A DNA stretch of 10,698 nucleotides. Source: CAZTDU01 sp050248795 (GTDB lineage Bacteria > Pseudomonadota > Gammaproteobacteria > Burkholderiales > SG8-39). The DNA is taken from assembly GCA_050248795.1 (NCBI GenBank), contig JBFWRS010000077.1:1-10698 (forward strand), read 5' to 3'. The notes beneath the pieces are model-generated. The model saw nothing but the letters and a program-made list of their open reading frames with translations. It was not told the DNA's origin and did no database searches. Position 1 is the first letter of the stretch. Each line of letters begins with the position of its first letter. The translations under genes were made by a program, and so were the position numbers. This document shows positions 1 to 7,456 of this stretch, in pieces.

Positions 1-711
1 CGCGACGCGCCCTGGCACCGCGGCGTGCATCGCGCGCGGCTGGCGCTGGTCGCGGCGCTTGCTCCCTTCGATGCCTATGCCGCGCACTCGATGCAGGGTG
101 CCGAGCGGTTCGCGCGGCGCACGCTGTACTGCCCGAACGCGGCGCGCGAGAGCACGTTCTTCGCCGCGCCGCAGGAGCTGGAGGCGATGCGCGACCGCTC
201 ACGCTATCGCTGGGACGTGTCCTTCCTCGGCAACCTGGATGTGGCGCGCTATCCGGAGCACGGCACGCGCGCCGCGTTCCTCGGCGCGCTCGAGGATCGG
301 CTGCGCGCTCTCGGCGTGAGGACGCTGTTCCGCAATTCAGGCGGAGTGTCCGCTGAAGAACAGCGCGACATCATCCGCGCGAGTCACATCAACCTGTCGG
401 CCACCGCCGCCTGCGACGCCGGGGCCGAGCGCAGTTGGGGATTGCCCGAGCGCTGCTACGGCGTGCCCGCATGCGGCGGCTTCCTGCTGTCGGACGAGCG
501 CCGGCACGCCAGCAAGGATTTCGCCGACGATGAATGGGCCGCCTATGCGAGCCTCGACGACTGCGTTGCGCGAATCCGCAGCTTCCTCGCGGCGCCGGCG
601 ATGGCGCGCGGCATCGCCGAGCGCGCGCATGCGCGCGTGATGCGCGAGCACCTGTACCGTCATCGCGCGGCGCGGCTGCTAGACTTTGCGCGCGATGTTC
701 AGCGCGCTTAA
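1..711 (+). CDS. CgeB-like glycosyltransferase, 3' part (5' end outside window)
   Basis: The reading frame is open from the first base, so this is the C-terminal 236 residues of a longer protein; the methionine-like codon at 25 is internal, not a convincing start. The sequence resembles the C-terminal half of CgeB / 'glycosyl transferases group 1' (Glyco_trans_1_2) proteins. A 'WDVSFLGN' strand opens the second Rossmann-like domain. Then comes a 'GLPERCYGVPACGGFLLSD' segment, where the conserved Glu and the small-residue loop normally contact the nucleotide sugar. The end matches the family's 'IAERAHARVMREHLYRHRAARLL' type of closing helix. The likely role is cytoplasmic transfer of a sugar onto a growing glycan; donor and acceptor cannot be read from the sequence. 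The end overlaps the next gene by 17 bases, suggesting co-translation. The family is fairly sure, the substrate unknown. Confidence 0.75.
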   Translation, partial: RDAPWHRGVHRARLALVAALAPFDAYAAHSMQGAERFARRTLYCPNAARESTFFAAPQELEAMRDRSRYRWDVSFLGNLDVARYPEHGTRAAFLGALEDRLRALGVRTLFRNSGGVSAEEQRDIIRASHINLSATAACDAGAERSWGLPERCYGVPACGGFLLSDERRHASKDFADDEWAAYASLDDCVARIRSFLAAPAMARGIAERAHARVMREHLYRHRAARLLDFARDVQRA

Positions 712-1915
712 GTCACAACGCCATCCGGTCGAGTTCGGCCTGCTGATCGCGCTCGCGGTGTTCCTGCCGCTGCTGGAAGCACCGAAGAACCTCGCCTGGC
801 TCGCCTATTGCGTTGCCTGGCTCGCCAATCGGGTGCGCACGCGCGACTTCGGCGGCCGCTGGGACGCGTGGGACACGCTGATTGCGCTGTGGGTCGCGTC
901 CGCGTTCCTCTCCGCGGCGTTTGCCGGCCAGCCGCGCGCCGAGTGGGACGGCGCGATGGACCTGGTGCGCTACACGAGCATCCTGTGGCTGGTGAAGCGC
1001 GGCGGCTATCCGACAGGCGCGCTGCGCTGGGTGCTCGGTGCGCTGGTGCTGTCGGTCGTGGTCGGGCTTGGCATCGGCCACTACCGGCTGTACACCGGAC
1101 TTGCAAAGAGCGGCTTCCTGCAGATCCATTCGGTGGGCCACGTAAACCACACCGCGATTTACATCGCGATCATGCTCGGCGCCTGTTTCGCGTGGCTGTT
1201 CGCGCGCTGGCAGGCATGGCCGCGCGGCCGCCGCGCGAGCGCGCTTGCGATCTGCGTGCTGGTGCTGGTGTCGCTGATCGTCACGCAGAGCCGCGCCGCG
1301 GTAGGCGTGGGGCTGCTCCTCGTGCCGCTGCTCGCCGCGGCGTGGTGGCCGCGCTGGCGCGTGCCGCTGGTCGCCAGCCTGTGCGCGATCGGCGCCGCCG
1401 TGGCGTTCGCGCTGGCGTTCGACGCCGGCGTGGTGCGCAAGCAGCAGGACCGCGAATCGGAAGCCAACGTGCTGGCGTTCCGCGACGGCATGTGGCGCTC
1501 CGCGCTGGCCGCGTGGGAGCGCTATCCCTGGTTCGGCGTCGGCATGGACAACTACATCGAGATCACGCACGACAGGATCCGGCAATGGCGCGAAGCGGCA
1601 GGCAAGCACTACGTTGCCGCGGACTACGTGCGCTTTCCGCATGGCCATAGCCTGTACTTCAATACGCTCGCGGAGCGCGGCACGGTGGGCATGGCCGCGC
1701 TCTCCGCGGTGCTGCTGGCGTGGCTCGCCGCACTCGCGCGCCGGCGGCCGCGCGCCGGCGACGCGGACCATGACTGGCTGCTTTGGGGCGCCGCGGCGAG
1801 CGCCTGGTTCGTCACCGTCGGCGTCGGCATCGCCAATACCACGCTGCACCACGAGCACGGCATCCTCGCCGCGCTGCTCCTCGGCTTATGGCTGGGACGG
1901 CCCCGCGCTTCCTGA
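695..1915 (+). CDS. O-antigen ligase / Wzy-type polymerase family membrane protein
   Basis: A 406-residue integral membrane protein with about ten hydrophobic segments, for example around residues 13-28, 60-76, 110-128, 152-170, 183-198, 203-217, 225-243 and 331-347, plus two near the C-terminus. Between the last groups lies a large periplasm-type loop (about 244-330) ending in 'FPHGHSLYFNTLAERG'. This is the Wzy_C/WaaL signature, in which the His (H316 or H318) and an upstream Arg (here R200 in 'TQSRAAVG') are important in WaaL. Members join undecaprenyl-linked glycan to lipid A-core (WaaL), polymerise repeat units (Wzy), or glycosylate proteins (PglL). The short length and loop fit a ligase, but the subtype cannot be settled by eye. 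ATG 695 is preferred over the in-frame TTG at 686. No strong Shine-Dalgarno is visible, and the 17-base overlap with the upstream gene points to coupling. Confidence 0.82.
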   Translation: MFSALKSQRHPVEFGLLIALAVFLPLLEAPKNLAWLAYCVAWLANRVRTRDFGGRWDAWDTLIALWVASAFLSAAFAGQPRAEWDGAMDLVRYTSILWLVKRGGYPTGALRWVLGALVLSVVVGLGIGHYRLYTGLAKSGFLQIHSVGHVNHTAIYIAIMLGACFAWLFARWQAWPRGRRASALAICVLVLVSLIVTQSRAAVGVGLLLVPLLAAAWWPRWRVPLVASLCAIGAAVAFALAFDAGVVRKQQDRESEANVLAFRDGMWRSALAAWERYPWFGVGMDNYIEITHDRIRQWREAAGKHYVAADYVRFPHGHSLYFNTLAERGTVGMAALSAVLLAWLAALARRRPRAGDADHDWLLWGAAASAWFVTVGVGIANTTLHHEHGILAALLLGLWLGRPRAS

Positions 1916-2850
1916 TCATCCGGCGCGACAACATCGGCGATCTGGCCTGCACCACGCCGCTGCTCGCTGGCCTGCGTGCGCAGCATCCGCAAGCCTGGAT
2001 CGGCGTGTTGGCAAACACGTACAACGCCGAGGTGCTGGCGCGCAATCCGGCGCCGGACGCGGTCTATGTCTACGAGAAGCTGAAACACCGCGAAAGCCAC
2101 CTGCTGCAGTTCATCCGCGACCGGCTGCGGCTGCTTGCCGACCTGCGCGGCCGGCGGCTGGACTGCGTGCTGGTGCCTGCACCGGCGCCGCAGTCGCTGC
2201 GCTTCGCGCGCGGCCTGCGGCCGGCGCGGATCCTCGCCTCCGACCCGGCTGACCTGCGGCACGAAGTGGCGCGCACGTTTGCGCTTGGCGCGGCGCTCGG
2301 CGTTACCGGCGCGCCGGGTGCGCTGCGCGTCTTTCCGGACCCGGCGCGCGTGCAGGTGCTGCGCGCACGGCTGCCGGCAGGGCGCCGGGTGGCGGTCCAT
2401 ATCAGTGCGCGACGGCCGGCGCAACGCTGGCCGCTCGCGCAGTATGCTGCGCTGATCCGCAGCCTGGGGGCGCATCAGCGCGTTACGCTGCTGTGGTCGC
2501 CCGGTTCGCGCGATGACGCGCGGCATCCCGGTGACGACGAGAGCGCGCAGGCGCTTTCGCACGAGCCCGGCGTCGACGCGGTGCCGACGCCGGATCTCGC
2601 GACACTGATCGCGGCGCTGTCGCTCGCCGACAGCGTCATCTGCCCGGATGGCGGCGCGATGCACCTGGCTGCCGCGCTGGGCAAACCGGTGGTGGCGCTG
2701 TTCGGCGATTCACCGGCCGCGCGCTGGCATCCCTGGGGCGTACCGCATCGGGTGCTGCAGCCGGCGTCGCGTACGCTCGCCGACCTCGAAGCAGACACCG
2801 TCGCCGCCGCGCACGCCGAGCTGCTCGCCGCGCAGGCTGCGCCGGCGTGA
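1888..2850 (+). CDS. Glycosyltransferase family 9 (heptosyltransferase-like)
   Basis: A 320-residue cytosolic GT-B enzyme of family 9, the family of the LPS heptosyltransferases WaaC, WaaF and WaaQ. The N-terminus shows the family start 'FLIIRRDNIGDLACTTPLL' (residues 8-26), with the acidic residue and IGD turn of the acceptor domain. The C-terminal domain has the nucleotide-sugar motif 'CPDGGAMHLAAALGKPVVAL' (252-271), followed by 'FGDSPAARWHPWG'; the usual 'NDTGPMH' form is changed to 'PDGGAMH'. It probably adds a heptose or similar sugar to core or O-chain, which fits the heptose-activation genes downstream. ATG 1888 is chosen because it sits eight codons before the conserved strand; the frame is open further upstream (to TTG 1783) but only as a shadow of the ligase gene. 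It overlaps the ligase gene by 28 bases. The exact donor and acceptor are unknown. Confidence 0.85.
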   Translation: MAGTAPRFLIIRRDNIGDLACTTPLLAGLRAQHPQAWIGVLANTYNAEVLARNPAPDAVYVYEKLKHRESHLLQFIRDRLRLLADLRGRRLDCVLVPAPAPQSLRFARGLRPARILASDPADLRHEVARTFALGAALGVTGAPGALRVFPDPARVQVLRARLPAGRRVAVHISARRPAQRWPLAQYAALIRSLGAHQRVTLLWSPGSRDDARHPGDDESAQALSHEPGVDAVPTPDLATLIAALSLADSVICPDGGAMHLAAALGKPVVALFGDSPAARWHPWGVPHRVLQPASRTLADLEADTVAAAHAELLAAQAAPA

Positions 2851-2883
2851 CGTGGTTCACGCAGGCGGCCAGGGCTTGCCCGC

Positions 2884-2889
2884 TATAAT
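2884..2889 (+). promoter_or_regulatory. Candidate -10 box (TATAAT) for the sugar-biosynthesis block
   Basis: A perfect sigma-70 -10 hexamer lies in the only real intergenic gap, between the GT9 gene and the radical SAM gene, and stands out in very GC-rich surroundings. No good -35 sits at 16-18 bases; the nearest resemblance, TTCACG at 2856-2861, would need a 22-base spacer. The 'extended' TG is absent (CG precedes). Transcription would start near 2895-2897, only 2-4 bases before ATG 2899, giving a leaderless or nearly leaderless message. The position between two functional blocks supports it; the weak -35 argues for caution. Confidence 0.5.
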
Positions 2890-2898
2890 CAAGCACTT

Positions 2899-4395
2899 AT
2901 GAGCGGTGAATCGATCGACGTCGTGCTGGTCAATCCGGGCAACCTGCGCGCGGTCTACCAGGACCTGGGGCGCAGCTTCTCGGCGATCGAACCGCCTTCG
3001 CTCACCGGCCTTTTCGCCACCTACCTGCGGCGCAAGGGCCTGTCGGTGCAGATCGTCGACGCGCCGGCGCTGAACCTCGATCCGGCGCAGGCCGCGCAGG
3101 CGATACACGACAACTTCGCCCCGGTGCTCACCGTGGTGGTGGTCTACGGTTTCCAGCCTTCGGCGTCGACGCAGAACATGCCGGCAGCGGGCGAGACCTG
3201 CCGCGCGCTGAAGGAGCTGGACCCCGGCCACCGCATCATGATGACCGGTACCCACCCGGCGGCATTGCCCGAGCGCACGCTGCGCGAAGAGGCGGTCGAC
3301 TTCGTCTGCGACCGCGAGGGCCCCGACACCATTCTTGCCACCGTGCAGGCGCTGAAGGCGAAGTCCGCGAACCTGCGCGGCATACCCAGCCTGTGGTATC
3401 GGGTCGGCGGCGTCGTCATGTCGAACCCGGCGGCCGAGCTGATGGACGACCTCGATGGCGAAATGCCCGGCGTGGCATGGGACCTGCTGCCGATGGAGAA
3501 GTACCGCGCGCACAACTGGCACTGCTTCGAGCACATACACGCGCGCCAGCCCTACGCGTCGCTGCACACCAGCCTCGGCTGTCCGTACAAGTGCACCTTC
3601 TGCTGCATCAACGCGCCCTTCGGCAAGCCCTCGTACCGGCTGTGGTCGCCCGACGCGGTGATCGAAGACATCGGCGTGCTGGTCGAGACCTACGGCGTGA
3701 AGAACATCAAGTTCGTCGACGAGATGTTCGTGCTGAACCGGAACCACGTGTTCGGCATCTGCGACCGCATCATCGAGCGTGGCTATGACCTGAACATCTG
3801 GGCCTACGCCCGCGTCGACACGGTGAAGGACGAATTCCTCGACCGCCTGCGCCGTGCCGGCGTGCGCTGGCTGGCGCTCGGCATCGAGTCCGGCTCCAAG
3901 CACGTGCGCGACGGCGTCGAGAAGGGGCGCTTCGGTGCGGTGGAGATCATGAAGGTGGTGCGCAAGATCCAGGAAGCCGGCATCAACGTCATCGGCAACT
4001 ACATCTTCGGCCTGCCGGACGACACGCACGAGACCATGCAGGAAACGCTGGACCTGGCGCTGGAAGCGAACTGCGAGTTCGCCAATTTCTACTGCGCGAT
4101 GGCTTATCCGGGTTCGAAGCTGTATGACCTTGCGCTGAAGAACGGCTGGACGCTGCCCGAATCGTGGATCGGCTATTCGCAGCACAGCTACGAGACGCAT
4201 CCGCTGAGGACCGACGCGTTGAGCAGCGCCGAGGTACTGCGCTTTCGCGACGAGGCGTTCCAGGAATACTTCTCCAGCCCCTCGTACCTCGGCCTGGTGC
4301 AGCGCAAGTTCGGCGACGAGGTGGTCGCGCACGTGCGCGAGATGTCGGCGGTGGGCCTGAGGCGCAGGCTGCTCGAGGCGCCGGCGCCCGCATGA
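2899..4395 (+). CDS. B12-binding-domain radical SAM protein
   Basis: A 498-residue protein with the two-part build of BchE/HpnP-like enzymes. Residues about 6-145 form a cobalamin-binding-like Rossmann domain (start 'IDVVLVNPGN', later 'MMTGTHPAALPERTL' and 'VDFVCDREGP'). A linker 'AWDLLPMEKY' (193-202) follows. The radical SAM barrel carries the [4Fe-4S] cysteines C228, C232 and C235 in 'SLGCPYKCTFC', with later barrel motifs 'LALGIESGSK' and 'IGNYIFGLPDDT'. The B12 domain lacks DxHxxG, which is usual for radical SAM members that bind cobalamin without a His ligand. Such enzymes often methylate unactivated carbons or rearrange rings; its position among sugar-nucleotide genes suggests a sugar or glycan substrate (inference). 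No Shine-Dalgarno precedes ATG 2899, but the first beta strand starts at residue 6, so this start is right. Its stop overlaps hddA by 4 bases. Confidence 0.9.
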   Translation: MSGESIDVVLVNPGNLRAVYQDLGRSFSAIEPPSLTGLFATYLRRKGLSVQIVDAPALNLDPAQAAQAIHDNFAPVLTVVVVYGFQPSASTQNMPAAGETCRALKELDPGHRIMMTGTHPAALPERTLREEAVDFVCDREGPDTILATVQALKAKSANLRGIPSLWYRVGGVVMSNPAAELMDDLDGEMPGVAWDLLPMEKYRAHNWHCFEHIHARQPYASLHTSLGCPYKCTFCCINAPFGKPSYRLWSPDAVIEDIGVLVETYGVKNIKFVDEMFVLNRNHVFGICDRIIERGYDLNIWAYARVDTVKDEFLDRLRRAGVRWLALGIESGSKHVRDGVEKGRFGAVEIMKVVRKIQEAGINVIGNYIFGLPDDTHETMQETLDLALEANCEFANFYCAMAYPGSKLYDLALKNGWTLPESWIGYSQHSYETHPLRTDALSSAEVLRFRDEAFQEYFSSPSYLGLVQRKFGDEVVAHVREMSAVGLRRRLLEAPAPA

Positions 4396-5387
4396 TCATC
4401 ACGCGCACGCCGTTCCGTGTGTCGTTCTTCGGCGGCGGCACCGACTACCCCGCCTGGTACCGCGAGCACGGCGGCGCGGTGCTCGCCACGACCATCGACA
4501 AGTACTGCTACATCACCTGCCGCTACCTGCCGCAGTTCTTCGAGCACCGGCACCGCATCGTCTATTCGCGCATCGAGAACGTGCGCGAGGTCGCCGAAAT
4601 ACAGCATCCGTCGGTGCGCGCGGTGCTCGGCTGGAAGGGCGCAGAACGCGGGCTGGAGATCCATCATGACGGCGACCTGCCGGCGCGCTCGGGCCTGGGT
4701 TCCAGTTCCTCGTTCACCGTGGGCCTGCTGCACGCGCTGTCGGCGCTCGAGGGCCGCTACGTCACCAAGCAGGAGCTCGCCACGCAGGCGATACACGTGG
4801 AGCAGGAACTGATCCGCGAGGTGGTGGGCTCGCAGGACCAGGTCTCCGCCGCGTACGGCGGTTTCAATCGCATCAAGTTCCGCGCCGACGACAGCTTCCA
4901 TGTCGACCCGGTGGTGCTGCCGAAGGAGCGGCTGGCCGAACTGCAGTCCAGCCTGATGCTGTGCTTCACCGGGCTGTCGCGCAATGCGCCGGAGATCGCG
5001 CGCTCCAAGATCGACAACATGGCTGCCCGCGGGAGCGAACTGCGCGCAATGCGCTCGATGGTGGACGAGGCGATCGGCATCCTGCGCGACCCGGCCAAGC
5101 CGCTCGAGGCATTCGGCCGCCTGCTGGACGAGAGCTGGCAGCAGAAGCGCCGGCTGTCCGACAAGGTGTCCACGCCGGTGATCGACGAACTCTACGCGCG
5201 GGCACGCAGGCGCGGCGCGGTGGGCGGCAAGATCCTCGGTGCCGGCGGCGGGGGGTTCCTGCTGCTGTTCGCCGCGCCCGGCGCGCAAGCCGCCATCCGC
5301 GAGGAACTTGCCGCGCTGGTGCACGTGCCGATGCGCTTCGAATCCGAAGGCAGCAAGGTGGTGCTGTACCAGCCGAGCGGGCTATGA
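4392..5387 (+). CDS. hddA: GHMP kinase, D-glycero-D-manno-heptose 7-phosphate kinase (HddA-like)
   Basis: A 331-residue GHMP-superfamily kinase. The N-terminal substrate motif 'TRTPFRVSFFGGGTDYPAWY' (4-23) is typical of HddA and related heptose or fucose kinases. The ATP loop 'LPARSGLGSSSSFTVGLLHA' lies at 96-115, and the third GHMP motif 'GGKILGAGGGGFLLLF' at 278-293. HddA phosphorylates C1 of D-glycero-alpha-D-manno-heptose 7-phosphate, giving the 1,7-bisphosphate on the way to GDP-heptose. The presence of gmhA and an hddC-like gene in the same operon strongly favours this over fucose or galactose kinase. ATG 4392 overlaps the radical SAM stop as ATGA; the frame remains open upstream, but the conserved N-terminus begins right at this ATG. 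The stop in turn overlaps the next start as ATGA. It acts in the cytosol. Confidence 0.88.
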   Translation: MIITRTPFRVSFFGGGTDYPAWYREHGGAVLATTIDKYCYITCRYLPQFFEHRHRIVYSRIENVREVAEIQHPSVRAVLGWKGAERGLEIHHDGDLPARSGLGSSSSFTVGLLHALSALEGRYVTKQELATQAIHVEQELIREVVGSQDQVSAAYGGFNRIKFRADDSFHVDPVVLPKERLAELQSSLMLCFTGLSRNAPEIARSKIDNMAARGSELRAMRSMVDEAIGILRDPAKPLEAFGRLLDESWQQKRRLSDKVSTPVIDELYARARRRGAVGGKILGAGGGGFLLLFAAPGAQAAIREELAALVHVPMRFESEGSKVVLYQPSGL

Positions 5388-6412
5388 CGATACGCTACGA
5401 CTACGCCGGCGGCGGCTTCGATGCCTGGGCGCCGCGCCTTGCTGGCTACGATGCCGCGTTCCTGGTGGAGCTCTACCGCCGCATGTTGCGCATCCGCGAG
5501 ATCGAGCTCGAAATCGAGCGTCGCTACCGGCAAGACCACATGAAGACGCCGATCCACCTGGTGATCGGCCAGGAGGCGACCTCGGTGGGCTGCTGCGCGG
5601 CGATGCGCGTGGGCGACCTCGCCTATTCCAGTCACCGGACCCACGGCGTTTACCTGGCCAAGGGCGGCGACCTCAAGGCGATGCTCTCGGAGATGCACTG
5701 CCGCATCGACGGCTGCGCGGGCTCGCGCGGCGGCTCGATGCACCTGATCGACTTCAGCGTCGGCATGGCCGGCACCTCGGCGATCGTCGCCGGCTCGGTG
5801 CCGATCGCCACCGGTGCCGCGCTGGCAGCGCAGATGCAGGGCGCGGATCGCGTTATCGCGGTGTTCTTCGGCGAGGCGGCGACCGAGGAGGGCGTGGTGT
5901 CCGAATGCCTGAACTTCGCCGCGTTGAAGAAACTGCCGATCCTGTTCTTCTGCGAGAACAACTTCTACTCGGTGCAGTCGCCGCTCTCTGAGCGCCAGCC
6001 TGCGCGCGACATCTCGCACTGGGCCGCGGCCCATGCGGTGCCCGCGGTGTGCGTCGACGGCATGAATGTGCTGGCGGTGCACGAGGCGGCCTGTGCGGCG
6101 ATCGGGCGTGCGCGCGCGGGCGGCGGCCCGGGCTTCATCGAGGCGCGCGTCTACCGCTACCGGGCGCATGGCGGCAACGGCGACGACAGCGCCACCGGTT
6201 ATCGCAGCGTTGCCGAGCGCGAGGCCTGGGAGCAGCACTGCCCGGTCGAGAACTACTACGGCTTGCTGAAGGCGGCGGGCCTGTTGGACGACGCTGGCCG
6301 CGCCGCGATGCACCAGGCGATCGTCGCCGAGACACTGGCAGCGTTCGAGCATGCGCTCGCCGCGCCGCATCCGGTCGAAGCCGACCTCACCACCCACGTC
6401 TACGCGGAATAG
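5384..6412 (+). CDS. Thiamine-diphosphate 2-oxo acid dehydrogenase E1 alpha-like subunit
   Basis: A 342-residue homologue of pyruvate/acetoin dehydrogenase E1 alpha. Seen are 'YRRMLRIREIELEIE' near residue 31, 'HLVIGQEATSVG' (58-69), 'SSHRTHGVYLAKGGD' (82-96), 'GSRGGSMHLID' (113-123) and the ThDP/Mg2+ region. That region reads 'GEAATEEG' followed by 'LPILFFCENNFYS', so the usual GDG is GEA (G163-E164-A165) while the NN (192-193) is kept. The C-terminal loop, normally 'GHSxxD', reads 'AHGGNGDDSATGYR'. Such subunits decarboxylate a 2-oxo acid and hand on the acyl group. No E2 (lipoyl) or E3 gene is near, so a normal dehydrogenase complex is unlikely. In this context it may transfer an acyl unit to a keto sugar (inference). 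ATG 5384 overlaps hddA's stop by 4 bases. It pairs with the next gene. Confidence 0.88.
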   Translation: MTIRYDYAGGGFDAWAPRLAGYDAAFLVELYRRMLRIREIELEIERRYRQDHMKTPIHLVIGQEATSVGCCAAMRVGDLAYSSHRTHGVYLAKGGDLKAMLSEMHCRIDGCAGSRGGSMHLIDFSVGMAGTSAIVAGSVPIATGAALAAQMQGADRVIAVFFGEAATEEGVVSECLNFAALKKLPILFFCENNFYSVQSPLSERQPARDISHWAAAHAVPAVCVDGMNVLAVHEAACAAIGRARAGGGPGFIEARVYRYRAHGGNGDDSATGYRSVAEREAWEQHCPVENYYGLLKAAGLLDDAGRAAMHQAIVAETLAAFEHALAAPHPVEADLTTHVYAE

Positions 6413-6414
6413 GG
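6411..6414 (+). promoter_or_regulatory. Ribosome binding site for the E1 beta gene
   Basis: AGGG, beginning inside the TAG stop of the E1 alpha gene, ends 7 bases before ATG 6422. It is one of few clear Shine-Dalgarno matches in this operon and supports that start. It falls at a junction without gene overlap, where independent initiation would be needed. Confidence 0.55.
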
Positions 6415-6421
6415 CATAGAC

Positions 6422-7456
6422 ATGGCTTGGGACGAAAGCCTCGTCAATTCGCTGGTCTACGATGCGCCCGACCCGAAGGAAGGCCGCGTGCTGCCGTACG
6501 CTAAGGCGGTGAATGAAGCGCTGGAGCTTGCGCTTACGCACGACGAGCGCGTGTTCGTCTACGGCCAGGGCGTCGACGACCCGAGCGCGATGTTCGGCTG
6601 CACGCGCGGACTGAAGGAGAAGTTCGGCAATGCCCGCGTGTTCGACACGCCGGTGGCCGAGGAGAGCATGACCGGCATCGGCGCAGGCGCGGCGATGAAC
6701 GGCATGCGTCCCTTCTACATGCACAACCGGCCGGACTTCATCCTGCTCAGCATGAACCAGCTGGTGAACCATGCCTCGAAGTATCACTACATGGACAACG
6801 GCAGGACCACGGTGCCGATGGTGATCTGGGCGGCGATCGGCCGCGGCTGGGGTTCCGGCTCGCAGCATTCGCAGGCCATCCAGGGCCTGCTGCTCGGCGC
6901 GCCGGGGTTGAAGATCGTCATGCCCAGCACGCCCTACGATGCCAAGGGCCTGACGCTGGCCGCTATCGCCGACAACAACCCGGTGCTGGTGTTCGAGCAT
7001 CGCTGGCTGATGCGAAAGGACGGCATCGTGCCCGAGGGCTTGTACACGGTGCCGATCGGCAAGGGCATCGTGCGCCGACCCGGCAGCGACATCACCATCG
7101 TCGGCGCTTCGCATGCCATCGAACTCGCTGCGCAGGCGGCGGCGAAGCTCGCCGAAGAAGGCATCGCCTGCGAGGTGATAGACCTGCGCACGGTGAAGCC
7201 GCTGGACGAGGCGATCATCGAAGCATCGCTGGCGAAAACCGGGCGGCTGATGGTGGTGGATACCGGCTGGATGATGGGCGGCGTGTGCGCCGAGATCGGC
7301 TGCCTGGCGGCCGAGAAGTGGTTCCGCCACCTGAAGGCGCCGGTGCGCCGCGTCGGCCTGCCGGATGTGCCGTCGCCGGCCGGGTTCGCGCTCGAGCAGT
7401 TCTACTACCCGGATGTCGCACGCATGTGCGCCGCGGTGCGCGAGATGTGCCGCTGA
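6422..7456 (+). CDS. Thiamine-diphosphate 2-oxo acid dehydrogenase E1 beta-like subunit
   Basis: A 344-residue transketolase-like pyrimidine-domain protein plus C-terminal domain. 'RVFDTPVAEESMTGIGAGAA' (72-91) carries the Glu (E80 by alignment with the TPISE motif) that activates the thiamine aminopyrimidine. 'GSQHSQ' (146-151) matches the family's active-site GGQHSQ with one Gly to Ser change. 'LKIVMPSTPYDAKGL' and 'VIDLRTVKPLD' (252-262) are standard E1 beta motifs. It should form an alpha2beta2 heterotetramer with the preceding subunit, each active site lying between the two. At 344 residues it is about 20 longer than most E1 beta subunits, the extra being an N-terminal lead before 'LPYAKAVNEAL'. 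The start is supported by AGGG seven bases upstream. Its stop shares one base with the next start (TGATG). The physiological acyl donor and acceptor are not shown by the sequence. Confidence 0.88.
   Translation: MAWDESLVNSLVYDAPDPKEGRVLPYAKAVNEALELALTHDERVFVYGQGVDDPSAMFGCTRGLKEKFGNARVFDTPVAEESMTGIGAGAAMNGMRPFYMHNRPDFILLSMNQLVNHASKYHYMDNGRTTVPMVIWAAIGRGWGSGSQHSQAIQGLLLGAPGLKIVMPSTPYDAKGLTLAAIADNNPVLVFEHRWLMRKDGIVPEGLYTVPIGKGIVRRPGSDITIVGASHAIELAAQAAAKLAEEGIACEVIDLRTVKPLDEAIIEASLAKTGRLMVVDTGWMMGGVCAEIGCLAAEKWFRHLKAPVRRVGLPDVPSPAGFALEQFYYPDVARMCAAVREMCR

Noticed and set aside
1783..1887. Upstream extension of the GT9 glycosyltransferase to TTG 1783
   Set aside because: The added residues are an Arg/His-rich shadow of the ligase gene; the family's first beta strand follows ATG 1888 directly.
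2872..2881. GGGC-TT-GCCC inverted repeat in the gap before the radical SAM gene, considered as a terminator
   Set aside because: The loop would be only two bases, the stem four, and no T-run follows, so it cannot work as an intrinsic terminator.
5192..7330. Long open frame on the minus strand (712 codons), with others at 2857-4332, 713-1858 and 7405-8568
   Set aside because: These lie opposite strongly motif-supported + strand genes, are rich in Arg/His/Ala/Val low-complexity residues and show no family motif; they are mirror frames produced by GC-rich third codon positions.
5384..7456. Split transketolase (N- and C-terminal halves) instead of an E1 pair
   Set aside because: The GGSMH segment, the E1 alpha-type ordering of motifs and the QHSQ and TPVAE motifs of the beta subunit match the 2-oxo acid dehydrogenase E1 family.
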